Part shown: positions 32,711 through 42,795 of the stretch, piece by piece
Position numbering within the stretch: position 1 is the first letter of the stretch
How the letters are laid out: each line of letters opens with the position of its first letter
Assembly (NCBI GenBank): GCA_003255065.1
Contig: QAOA01005223.1
Location: 293,474 to 357,473 of the forward strand
Source of the DNA: Cercis canadensis
Taxonomy: Eukaryota; Streptophyta; Magnoliopsida; Fabales; Fabaceae
Direction of reading: 5' to 3'
Length of the DNA: 64,000 nucleotides
Translations under genes and position numbers: made by a program
The notes under the pieces: model-generated
Seen by the model: the letters and a program-made list of their open reading frames with translations, nothing else
Told to the model about the DNA's origin: nothing
Databases searched by the model: none

Positions 32711-34367
32711 TCACACTACCCTCATGGAAATCCTTACTTGAGTGATCTTTTGAACCTCCTCAACCCCCTCTACTATGGTGTTAATCCTCAGTCGCACTTC
32801 ATGATTAGGCAAAGGGTTGTTATTCACATTAGGACCTTCCCTCATCTTCTCAATCTTGATCATTCCTTGTTTGATCAGATTTAGCACAGTAAACTTAAAG
32901 CCAAGACAATCTTCAATGGAATGCCCCACAACACCTCTATGATAATTGCACTTGAGGCTTGGGTTATACCATTGAGGGAATTGTGGTTGCAATGGTTGTA
33001 CAGGCTTGGGAGCTATCACATGAGCTTCACATAATTGTTTGAATAATTCAACTCTAGTGGTATGAATGTTTGGGAATGGTTCATCTCTTTGTCAAGGACG
33101 AGGTTGGTTCCTATAGCCCTGATAGTTGGGCCTGACTGGTGGTCTTGGAGCTGGAAAGTTTTGAAGGTGGATTTTGATAGGTGGGAACAAAATATGTTTG
33201 AAGGAACTAATAATTTGGTGTGTATTGAAGATAAGATGGATGGATGACATTTACTAGGTATGATGGTGGAAATGAAGGATTTGGAGAATAACTTGGTCTT
33301 CTAGGTTGAGTATAATGGTTACTCCTAGGTGTTTGAACCCAATTTACCTCTTCTTCCTTTTTCTTCGAAAAACCTGCTTTCCTTTGGCCAAAGCCATTAC
33401 CCTCAAAACTTGCCCCTTGCAACTTCCCAGCCTTCACCAAACTTTCTATTCTCTCTCCAGCCTTGATGATATCAACAAAGTCATGGAAAGGATAACCCAC
33501 CATCAACTTTAGATAAAGAGATTTCAAAGTGTCAAGGAAGATACTACATTGTTCGGAATCCAAAAGTGGCAGTTGAACTTTTGAGGCCAATGTTCTCCAC
33601 TTTTGTGCATATTCTCTGAAGGACTCATCTGTCTTCTTTTGCATACCCCTCAGTTGCTCTCTCGTAAGAGCAATATCATAATTGAACTTATACTGCTTCA
33701 AAAACACGTCAGCCAAATCTGCTCAAGTCTGCATCTTAGTATGGTCCAAATTTATGAACCAATTATAAGCTACTCCAATAAGGCTTTTAGGGAAAAAGTG
33801 AATTAGCACCCTCTCATCTTCATCCATAGCAGTCATTTTAGTGATGTATGACACTAAGTGGAATTTAGGATTACCAGTGCCATCATACTTCTGAAATTTG
33901 GGAATCTTGAAATCTTTGGGAATGGACACATTAGGAGTAAGCCACAACTGCTTGATCCCCACAACTCCGAAAGAACTAGTTCCCTCCATGGCCCGAATTC
34001 TTTCTTCAAGTGTCAATAATTTTTCTTTTTGCATCTCCTTCTCATACTCCCCAGACTCCTTTTCAAAATGTAACGCCTCCAGTGGATTTTGGAAAATGAA
34101 GTTGGGAACATGATGAGTGATAGGTGTAGTGTAAGTGAACACACTTACTTTATCCTCTCTTGGATTGAAGGCAGCCTCTATGGGGTGGGTGGTAGGGTTC
34201 AACATGGGTAATGGGATGGATTGTTGAATTTTGATTTGTTGAATAGCATGTGGGATGACAGAATTGGGGTGCCATCCTTGAGTAGTCGTGGATGTGGGCA
34301 TCATCAGATGAGAAGGCATGCCCCAGATGAGGTTGAATTGAGCCGTTGAGACATTCGACTCATTCAA
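32711..34367 (-). pseudogene. Ogre gag
   Basis: Minus strand. The capsid domain includes KFQKYDGTGNPKFHLVSYIT, VLIHFFPKSLIGVAYNWFIN, then SFREYAQKWRTLASKVQLP and IIKAGERIESLVKAGKLQG. A TGA at plus 33723-33725 stands where Trp is expected between MQT and ADLADVF. A zinc-finger-like CNYHRGVVGHSIEDC lies in 33019-32711. The N-terminal part has a Glu-rich coiled-coil stretch (EKEMQKEKLLTLEERIRAME). Between 32710 and 32444 the frame is broken. Confidence 0.85.
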
Positions 34368-34895
34368 AGGAAATCATGTCCCTCAATTTTCTCCATTCTC
34401 TTTTATCAAGAAAAGTTTGTAAGCAAGGTATTATGAAAGCCATAGGTAATCCTTTCATGCTAGTGTCCTTTAGTATCATTTTGTTCTTCACCGTGTCGAC
34501 AGGTACACCTAGCCACTTAGCAACCCTTCTCAAAGCAACCTTATTCTTATTATGAGTGTACACATTGGTTTAGGCAAAGACAAATTCAACTTATAAGCAT
34601 ACTCCTCAACAGTCGAGCTTGTGTCAATGACTCTAAAAGTCAAGCAACGGTATGTAGGATCCCAGAAATTCACCATGGTAACCAAGGCCATCTCGTACAC
34701 TTCAACCTTCAATAAGTCCCAAATTTTCCCATATTTCTCATTGAAAGCCGTCTTTTCATCCATGGGCAACAATTTGAAAAAACGGTCTATCTCAGTCACA
34801 TCATTGACTTCGACATTGACTCGGAGCCTCTTAGGCAATGTGCTAAAGTGTCCTTCAGGTAAACAATCACTCTCCTCAATTAGTAGTGATGTCAT
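34360..34895 (-). pseudogene. Ogre extra ORF1 (plant mobile-domain-like), partial
   Basis: The minus strand from 34895 has EKYGKIWDLLKVEVYEMALV, FWDPTYRCLTF, STVEEYAYKLNLSLP, and further on RRVAKWLGVPVDTVKNKM. I recognise the pattern (DLL.V.V.E.AL, FWDP.Y.CFTF, PT.EEY..LL.LP) as the extra ORF1 that precedes gag in Ogre elements. Here it is shorter than usual and runs almost directly into gag, so the C-terminal part appears deleted. The function of this ORF is not known. Confidence 0.65.
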
Positions 34896-35711
34896 ATCCC
34901 TTATGAAGGCTCGTGAAGTCTTAAAATTCTCAAAAACAGGATCTCAACCAGCCATATTAACAATTCAACTTCTTATGGATCATTGAAAAGTTCAAAAATA
35001 AATATAACCAAATTTGTCAGAAGAAATCGACAGTGTATTTACAAAAATAGAAATAAAGCGAGTAAAGTGAGATAAGAACAAAAGATAGAAAGGATGCTTC
35101 CCCTATTGTCCTAAGAAAGGGTTTGACCTCTAAGCTTAAGGATTCTAACTTAATGGCCATGGTCTAACCTAAAGGAGAGCATGTACGATCAAATTACGTG
35201 GATGGTTATTAGGTTCATGGTACATCCTAAAAGTCTAAGATACTATGGATTGCCTCTCATTGGAATGACAAAGACCTTGTCTTGTTGACATAAATAGATG
35301 AAATTGCCTCTCTATTGGAATTGCCTCTCTATTTACGCAATCCAAATGGGAGTTTTGCATAGATTGCAAGGGTACTTAGCCCCTTTGGGATAATGCTCAT
35401 TCCTTGTCTATCTCTAAGTTTAAAAGTGACTCGGGTATAGAACCAAATAGAGTGTGTGAGGTATGAGTGTTGGTGCTTTGTGTGTGCAGGGGAAGCAAGC
35501 GAACCTTATCTTACATCTACCCGTTGCAAGGAAAAATACATAATATATTACAGTTACTTACAAATGCAAGGCAAAAATAAATTACAAATAGATACATAAA
35601 GTAAATATTGAAAGCATTTAAAGAACATAAACTAAATAAACAAAGGGATAAAGAAAATACCAAAAGGGCACATCTATTTTTACACAACTAACTTCTTAGG
35701 CTTGACTCTCA
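34896..35711 (-). other. Ogre leader between primer site and ORF1
   Basis: Over 800 bases without a credible gene, as usual for the long leader of Ogre-type elements. There is an imperfect internal repetition of ATTGCCTCTC near 35250-35335. Confidence 0.5.
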
Positions 35712-35733
35712 AATATCCTCAGTGGAGTCATCA
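35712..35733 (-). promoter_or_regulatory. Probable primer binding site of Ogre
   Basis: The minus strand reads TTGATGACTCCACTGAGGAT, three bases inside the LTR end TGACA. It resembles the tRNA-Arg-type site of Ogre elements (the TGGCGACTCCACTGGGGA kind) with several changes. Confidence 0.6.
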
Positions 35734-35736
35734 AAC

Positions 35737-36166
35737 TGTCACAACGTACCCGAAGGTCGTTACGATGCGGATAACGGACTTAAAGAAAAAGACTAGTTTT
35801 TAAAAGAAAACTTAGAGTCGCCACCAATTGTATTAGAAAAAATAAGAAACAATTGGAAAACTTACTTTTTAATAAAAATAAAGAATAACGGTTTGCAAAC
35901 TAGAGAGAGTTCGAGAGTCTGTTTATGTTTGGGGAAGGTGTTAGACACCCCACAGCATCCGTCTAAAGACGGTTACCCTAAATTAGTTGGAAACGAACAG
36001 AATATGACCAAAAATGTACATTTTATTTACCCCATAATAATGAGTTGTTACAAGAATATCTGATGAAAATAAAAACAAAAAAAATTAAACGTGCAATGCA
36101 TGAATTATCTACCAAGACCTCAAATTTTTCACCCCTTCATCGCATGAAGCGACCGTCCAAAGTGAC
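35737..36166 (-). repeat. Partial 5' LTR of Ogre
   Basis: Starts TGTCACAACGTACCCGAAGG on the plus strand. It contains AGAGTCGCCACCAATTGT and CCCCACAGCATCCGTCTAAA, sequences that I associate with plant Tat/Ogre LTRs. It is cut at 36166 by the LTR that begins TGATGAGCTG. Confidence 0.75.
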
Positions 36167-37399
36167 TGATGAGCTGCCGAGGCTCCTCAAATTAGTTAAT
36201 GTTTAAGGTCGGTTACCTAGCTTTTTGCAGCAAGGGGTAGCCCTAAGTCGAACCTAAGGATTGTTCTATTTAGTGAATCATATGGAGAGGCATATAAAGA
36301 GGGGGTTGTGTTTGTTTCTGTGATTAACAAAAATTAATTGAAAGTGGTAAAGTTTAAGAGAAAGCAACAAATCCAAGTCTTAACTAATTCTGATTTTGAT
36401 CCATCCTTGATTTTCAAGGATCCATTTAATTATTAACCATGCTCTTAACCTTTAAAACATGTAAGAAGCCTCTCAATGTTCTATGGATGTCTACTGGTTA
36501 AGCAACCAGAATTCGGTTCAACAAGGGACTAAATGAATTAAGCAAACATTCAAGTCCAGTTTAACCTAAGTCCTGAATCCAGCCAAGGTAATTAATCCGT
36601 CCAAGCTTAGAACCATTAATTAACCATACAATCCTCTTTTATCACATGCAAACAGAATATGAACACATGAATAATCCAATCCGAATTAAGCAATTCAAAC
36701 AGAATATTTCAGAGGATTGAAAGAACTTGATTAACAACTAAAATGAAGAACAACAACACATAATCTCAAAATCAATAATCAGAATAGCAAAACCTGGATT
36801 GATATGATGGATTAGCCCTCCATGAACAAGAAGAGCTGAGTTCTTACAAAATATCTAAGAGAAAACTTAGAGACTAAGGAAAGAGGAAAAGCTGTCTAAA
36901 AATATCTAATGACTTGATTCTGAATTTCGGCTGCCTCCTTCTTCTGATATAGACCTCCAAAATTACATGCACACCCAAATTGCCCTTAGGGCACAACTCA
37001 AGTTATGGCCCAAATACTGCATGTAGGTCAGGATCCTGCGACAGCATGTCTTCTCTGGCTTCCAGGCTGCATATGACCTTCTGGATATCCGAATTGGCTT
37101 TGGTGCCCTGAAAGAAAGTTGTAGACAATTCTCTCAGCTTTCCTACAAGGAAAAGAAAGTTGTAGAAAATTCTCTCAGCTTTCCTACAAGGTATGACGGG
37201 GAATTGTTAGACATCCAGAACTCAAGATATGCACGAAATACAGAGACAGCATAAAATGCTCAATATTGCTGGAAATTGCAATTAGGCACAAATGGATCCA
37301 AAGTCATGAAATGAGGTCCAAGTCTATGTAATTCAGCCCAGAAGAGGTTTAAAAGACTAAGTATGAGGGATAACTATTGTATAAAAAGTGTGTTCATCA
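36167..37399 (-). repeat. LTR of the solo-LTR family, flanks not matching
   Basis: 1,233 bases from TGATGAGCTGCCGAGG to GTGTTCATCA, the reverse complement arrangement of the LTR at 27093-28519. The left flank (GTGAC) and right flank (GCACC) differ, the left side is Ogre LTR and the right side is integrase of Athila B. It is therefore likely the product of recombination between two LTRs at different places, with loss of what lay between. A short tandem duplication of about 50 bases lies at 37108-37190. Confidence 0.82.
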
Positions 37400-37950
37400 G
37401 CACCTCTAGAAAATATTGGGCCATGAAGCTTGATGATGCTCTTTGGGCATATCGCACTGCATTGAAGACACCTCTCGGCATGTCCCCATACCAATTAGTG
37501 TATGGCAATGCTTGTCATTTGCTTGTGGAATTGGAGCACAAAGCATGGTGGGCCACTAAGATCCTTAATTTTGACCTGGCAACAGCAAGGGAGAAAAAGG
37601 TCCTTCAGCTTCACGAATTAGATGAATTCCAATATAAAGCTTATGAGAGTTCCAAGCTTTACAAAGAGAAAACAAAGCAATGGCATGATAAGAGAATTGT
37701 CCAAAGGACTTTTGAACCAGGACAACAAGTTCTGCTATACAATTCATAGTTGAGACTCTTCCCTAGGAAGCTGAAATTGAGGTGGTCAGGACCGTTTGTA
37801 ATCAAGACAGTTTACCCCTATGGAGCTATTGAGGTGGCTGACATGGAATCAGGAAGATGTTTCAAGGTTAATGGGCAACGACTTAAGCATTATTGGGGAG
37901 ATGGGATTAAACACCAAATCTCTTCAATGGTCCTTTCTGCACCAGCCTAA
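37400..37950 (+). pseudogene. Integrase C-terminal part of Athila element B
   Basis: The plus-strand frame has [34 protein letters not shown], then [20 protein letters not shown], a TAG at 37747-37749, LRLFPRKLKLRWSGPFVIK and VNGQRLKHYWGDG. This is the end of an Athila-type pol. It is joined at 37400 to the end of a foreign LTR, so the catalytic part is lost. It lies about midway in divergence between the A and C/E families. Confidence 0.88.
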
Positions 37951-37991
37951 TCCCAGAGATAGTCTAGCTTAGGACTTTAAATTAAGCGCTT

Positions 37992-38009
37992 CTTGGGAAG
38001 CAACCCAAG
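37992..38009 (+). other. Conserved post-pol hairpin (element B)
   Basis: CTTGGG-AAGCAA-CCCAAG forms a perfect 6-bp stem with a 6-base loop. It is preceded by AAGCGCTT and lies 42 bases after the integrase stop. A matching element in A is at 5204-5220. Confidence 0.6.
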
Positions 38010-38640
38010 TCTTTAACCCTCTATCTTTACTTGCTTTTAGTTGATTTCCCTATGTTTTTGTTTTTCATTTTCTTTCATGTCATTATTGTTCACTGAGTTT
38101 TGTTTTTGGCATGGTAGGAGAGAACATGGCCATGTCCTGTCTCGTGTAAAGAAGGCAGAGAGTTTAGGAGACTAACATGGCCTCGAACATGTCTGTGTCT
38201 GTACCCGGGTGCACCATACAGAGAGCTAAGGGGAGATACATGGGCACACACATGGCCGTGGTAGCGAACGTGCAAACCTCACAGGAATCCAACAGGAAGA
38301 CACGGTGGGTAAGACAGCCATGTTCAATCCCGTGTCACTTACTCAGAGTTAATCATCAAGAGGCATGACCATGTGTTGTCTCAAGTAATTCTTTAAATTT
38401 TCCAAGTCACAAACACGGTCACTAACACGGCCGTGTTGGTACTATGTCACATACTGAAGTATCTACACATCGAACACGACCTAAGACACGGGGGAAGTCA
38501 CCCCCGTGTCACTTAAACACCCCACGTGTCATCCTCCCGTGTCACTCTCTCAAGCCCAACACGCCCACACCATACGGCCGTGTTGTGGCTTTGTCATTCA
38601 GAACCTTTAAAAAATCCAGTTTGCAGGTCATTCCCTCACT
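38010..38640 (+). repeat. Degenerate CACGGCCGTG-type repeats after pol of B
   Basis: From about 38110 to 38590 the sequence is studded with ACATGGCC, CACGG and CGGCCGTGTT words, many of them palindromic (for example ACACGGCCGTGTT near 38423). I see no gene here. Such low-order GC-rich repeats are common in the 3' region of plant Athila-type elements. Confidence 0.55.
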
Positions 38641-38834
38641 TCAAAAAATCCCTCTTTCTCTCAATCTCTCCTCAATCCCTAGCTATTCCGACACTCCTAC
38701 ACCCATTTTCGGCCAATCCCACTCCATTAAACCCCCAAATTCCTTGCTTAGTCACATTTCCCCATTTCACCACATCAGCACACACAGTTCAGTAGTTCTC
38801 TCTTGCAATTTCAGACTCTTCCTGTTGCCTACAA
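38641..38834 (+). other. CT-rich leader-like segment of element B
   Basis: Pyrimidine-rich (CCCTCTTTCTCTCAATCTC and similar) with no convincing coding content. It ends at CTACAA followed by GTATGC, a possible splice donor. This matches the arrangement in element A at 4453-4760. Confidence 0.4.
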
Positions 38835-39907
38835 GTATGCTGCTCTTTAATTTTTTTTGGTCTTTCTGCTCTGTTTTGATTGTGAGTGTTTGCTACATGT
38901 TACCTAGTTTATTTCATATGGTAGTGTGGGAGAATGTTAATTCGGCTGTACAAGAATAGGTAGCAAAACACAATGGCAATTACTGCTGCAGAATCTACAT
39001 ACCTTGAGGGAATTTGTGACATCATGCTATTTATAATTGTTGTTGTGGGAATAGTTCATTGTGGGAATGAATGTTGTTGTATTAGTGTTCCTGTATTATT
39101 ATGGTTTATCATGAGGGCATCAAAGGATATTGACTGTGGGTGGTATTCTTTCAAACTGATTGGGAAATTTGATGATTATGGGAAATTTTGCTAATGTGGA
39201 GGAATAGGTTTATTCTTCTTGCAAGTACTGATACTATAGCACCACCATTGATAACCTTGCCATCAAGAATTTATTTTTGACACAGTTACAATGTGCTATG
39301 AGCAACATTACTGGTTTACTAGGTAATTTCTATTGTTTTATAGCCAGTGCTTGAGTCTTTAATGAAGGATTTGTTATTGATCACTGTTATTGGGAACTGG
39401 TTGCTTGTGAGGCCTTTATTTTCCTAATTGATATAGTCACTTACTTTTGCATGACATTAAGACCTTGGGTTGCAATACTGTTATCTTGCACTTCCCATCC
39501 TTGTAGCCACAGTCATTAATTTAGTGCTGTGGATTATGTTAATTTACTAGAAATGGTTCAGTGTAAGAATGACTGCTGTTAAGTTATTTTTCATATGGCC
39601 TTGGTATTTTGATTGCTTAATTGCTACAGGAATGTACTGATATTGTTTCTGTTCATATTGTGTTGATTGCCTGTGGGATTTGATACTAGTTCAAGTGTGA
39701 GGAATTTACTGATGTTAAGGGATGTTAAATCTTGCTGTGGAACTGGATTTTGCCAACCGTTAAAATGGGAATTGCTAGTAATAGGCTATCTAATTGCTTG
39801 GCACTAGTGCACCTGGATTGTGCATGCATTTTCTGTTTATGTGGTGCCAATTATGTGTACACAGTTTTCCATGCTTTGAGATTCACTTGTTCAATTTGTT
39901 TTTATAG
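38835..39907 (+). other. Predicted intron before the third ORF of B
   Basis: A 1,073-base stretch from GTATGCTGCTC to TTTGTTTTTATAG without a credible gene. It is AT- and T-rich as plant introns are. The acceptor lies 9 bases before the ATG of the third ORF. Inferred from sequence and from the parallel in element A. Confidence 0.45.
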
Positions 39908-39916
39908 GAAACCAAT

Positions 39917-41156
39917 ATGACAAAGCGCACTGATGACGCATTGCCCCTCCGGGAGAAGTTGCAACTGCGGAAGAACTATCCAAACCCTCCAGAGTCACCG
40001 TCTCCTCCAGCGAAGAAGAGACGATCAGGGGGCCACTGACACATCCGTCCACCCATTCTTCTGATTTCAAGGTGCAGAGCATAAGGAGAGATTGGCCCAA
40101 CTCTCCACTAAATCATTTGAACCTAGCCGATACCCAGTATGGCTAGTCTTACAAGAGCTCGGGCTTGAAGACGATGTTTGACAACTCCTCAGTCCAGGAC
40201 AATGGAGTAATGTCTTCGAGCTCCAAGAACCAGCATACAGAGAACTCACATTGGAGTTTCTCGCCACTATGGAGATCAACACCACGTTCACCGATTCAAA
40301 CACCACGTGGTATGAGCCAGACACGATCAAGTTTCGTCTTGGCTCATTCATGCATAGCATGAATCTTCAGGAGTTCACCGAGGTAACAGGGCTAGTAGGA
40401 TAGCCACCTACTGGACTCTAGGCGAGGGACACATACCAACTATACTAGACCTTCACCAGTGCAGACCCGGAAGAATGCTGGAAGGAAGTGAGCACTGAAG
40501 CCACTTATGAAGCCAAACGATCCAAGGCATCTACTCTTCGGTCACCAGCACTTCGATACATCCCCAAGCTACTGGTCCACTCGTTGCACACGAGAAGGGA
40601 GAGCACAGGCGTAGTAAGCAAGAGGGACTTGTTCTATCTCCAGTGCATATGGGAGAAAAAACACTGCCACCTCAATTATGCCTTCCTGCAATTGGTGAAG
40701 GGTTACCTGCAACGAGGCAACTTCAGAGCCATTGGGGGTGCCTCTGTTATCACACGCTTAGCCAGGCACTTGGATGTCATAGGTGATGAGACTACCCTCA
40801 CGGTTGCTTGTCGACCTCTGCCCCTGGGGATGGATACCTTGAAGGCAATGGGCATGGTGGAGTGCCACACTGACGCCCAGGGCACCTACTTCACTCTAGC
40901 CGATGCTCCACCACGAGCTGTACCTGGCAGTCCACAACCGAAGGAGCCATGCATGGATGCCCCTGAGGCCCCTGTCACCGAGACACCCCCATCGGAGGAA
41001 CAACCGACGGCTGGGCCAAGCACGTCTGTACCTTCCACTTCACAACCATATCCTGGTGTCCCGTCCACTTCAGCTAACGAGGAAGACAGGAAACCAACAC
41101 CTCTCGAACGGCAGTTGGCTCGGATAGAAGTCGAGGTAGATGGCACAAGGACCTGA
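39917..41156 (+). pseudogene. ATHILA ORF-1-like third ORF of element B
   Basis: The ATG at 39917 (MTKRTDDALPLREKLQLRKN) leads to a stop at 40037. Beyond it, frames carry PAYRELTLEFLATMEINTTF, TIKFRLGSFMHSMNLQEF and TEVTGLVG, which I recognise as the ATHILA ORF-1 domain. The longest open part is 40488-41156, with LPLGMDTLKAMGMVECHTD and a Pro/Ser/Thr-rich tail. Several stops (40169, 40399, 40423, 40447) make it a pseudogene. No transmembrane segment is visible. Unlike A, this is the ORF-1 type of third ORF. Its role is unknown. Confidence 0.72.
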
Positions 41157-41218
41157 GTCAACCGTCTCATTTTGGACAACCGCCGGGAGCGACATCATAG
41201 GCATCAGTGGATGTCCTA

Positions 41219-41886
41219 GGAAGGCTAAGTTCGTTTGTAATCAATTCAAGAGGAGCCAAACTTGACAATCCAGAGTTCCTGTGCTTCAACCGGGTTTGAT
41301 TTAATTTAATTTGAATTACTGCTTCTCCCCTTCTTCATGTGATTGAATGGTACTTTGATTCCATGAGTTGTATGAATTTAAATCGGTTGATTAGATTCAT
41401 AACAGTAATCAGATTGATAATCATACTTTAAAGGTCTTTAATATATGGTTAACTTGGATAATTCGGTTATTAAATTAATCTGGATTTAGTGATATAGAGC
41501 GGTTGCCTAGAGTCTTAATTCCATGATTAATTGAATCCTGATTGGTAAATCAGTAGGAATTCTAAGTGTTATTGTTAGGGGTTCCAGGTAACACTTAACC
41601 AAGAATTAAATCAGATCTAGGTTATCTTTAGTGAACAAGGATGGATTAGAGTTTGGTTGCCCGCTTGAGTTGATTGCGTTTTCTCTTATTTGATAAATTC
41701 AATTTACTGCTTTCTTAATTCTTAGTATATTGCATTCAACACAAACCCCCCCCTTATTCTGTTCTTGCTTAAGTTCTTAAAAGATTAGTTGTTCTGGTGA
41801 ATCCTTGGGAGACGACACTGGTTGCATCCTATACCACAATTTAGTTGCAATTAGTAGTTTAATTTTGTACGGTTCGGCACCCATCA
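41219..41886 (+). repeat. Truncated 5' LTR of element C
   Basis: Matches the second half of the LTRs at 49873-51191 and 55391-56804, from GGAAGGCTAAGTTCGTTTG to CACCCATCA. The missing first half includes the TATA region, so transcription from this LTR is unlikely. Confidence 0.9.
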
Positions 41887-41892
41887 AAATTT

Positions 41893-41910
41893 TGGCACCG
41901 TTGCCGGGGA
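41893..41910 (+). promoter_or_regulatory. Primer binding site of element C
   Basis: TGGCACCGTTGCCGGGGA, one change from the Athila tRNA-Asp site of element E (TGGCGCCGTTGCCGGGGA). Confidence 0.88.
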
Positions 41911-42795
41911 TTTCACCTAACAAATTAATCTTCTTAGAACTCTTTTATTACTATTTTGCTTGCTTACTGTTATTGTTTCTAGCAATTGTTCTTCCTTCGT
42001 TTTCCCCTTGTTCTACTTGCTTTCCTATTTTGTTTTCCTTATTTGTTTAGGTTGTCTTTCTCTGTTTAATGTTTCTGTTTCTGTCTTGTTTTTAATTCTG
42101 ACCAACTGGGATTGAGCTGCAAATTAGTGGACAGAGAAATTGCTTTGTGAGAAGCACTGTGAGCTGAACTTTGTGCTATTATTGCCCTTGTTTTGTCTCC
42201 TTTGCTGCTATTCTGTCCCCTTTGCTATCTTAGTTCACTTTTTGGTAAAATTTCTATATTGTGTAAGGTCTGTGATTTTTTTTTTTTTCTTGCTGTCTTG
42301 TTTGCCTTACTGTTTTAGGTTCCCATTGTGTGAATTCTTGTGCCTATTCCCAAATTTTTCCCTGTTTCCCTAGCGTTTTGGCTTGAAATTACGATTTTAC
42401 GGGTCAAAATTCTGTACGGATTTTTGTGCTCTGATTGAGCTGAAAATTGGTCAGTTGAAGGAAAACGGTGTGAGAAATATAGCTCAATGCTAAAGCATTG
42501 AGCACCACCCTATCTCGGCCAAATTCCATCGTTTAGACCCCTTTTTCAATTTTTTAAGATTTTTTATTTGATTTTTGAGTTTCCTTTTCATCAATATTTC
42601 ATGCTGTGGTGGTAGAAAAATTTTTAAAAATGTTTTGTTGGGTCAATTAGTATTATTTTGGTGTCTTTTTGCATTTGTCTAGTGCATTTAGTGTGTTGTG
42701 GTTTTTGCACTTTTCTTTCATTGATTCACTGTTTTACTGTTTTTGTGTGTTCTAGTGTGTTTTAGAGTGTTGTTACCTTTTGATTTGCATAGTGC
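41911..42795 (+). other. Leader of element C
   Basis: 885 bases, T-rich, without a credible gene and homologous to the leaders of D and E. The ATG at 42796 is the first one continuing into gag. Confidence 0.6.

Larger units (their letters stand above)
25704..36166 (-). mobile_element. Ogre/Tat-type Ty3/Gypsy element, truncated and decayed
   Basis: Minus-strand order: LTR part (35737-36166), primer site, long leader, extra ORF1, gag, protease, G-patch-like segment, possible intron, reverse transcriptase, first RNase H, second RNase H, integrase. Two RNase H domains and an ORF1 before gag are hallmarks of the Tat/Ogre branch. The integrase is cut by Athila A at 25704, and the 5' LTR is cut at 36166 by a foreign LTR. 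Many stops, an in-frame triplication in reverse transcriptase and a solo LTR in RNase H show it is old. Confidence 0.88.
37400..41218 (+). mobile_element. Athila-type element B, 3' part only
   Basis: Contains integrase end, post-pol hairpin, GC-rich repeats, a leader and predicted intron, and an ATHILA ORF-1-like pseudogene. The left end is lost at the LTR junction (37399). The right end is lost where it joins the truncated LTR of element C around 41219, with GG shared at the joint. No LTR of its own remains unless the one at 36167 belongs to it. Confidence 0.8.

Noticed and set aside
38444..38959. 171-codon frame on the plus strand in element B
   Set aside because: It covers CACGGCCGTG-type repeats and the CT-rich leader. 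Its Pro/Ser/Thr/His composition is that of translated low-complexity DNA, and it runs through the predicted splice donor.
39195..39907. Host gene exon near the ATHILA ORF-1 region
   Set aside because: No reading frame with known plant protein content. The sequence fits an intron or spacer of the element.
41805..42050. 78-81 codon frame MGDDTGCILY... repeated at 51110 and 56723
   Set aside because: It spans the LTR end, primer site and leader of C, D and E. It recurs because the non-coding sequence is repeated.
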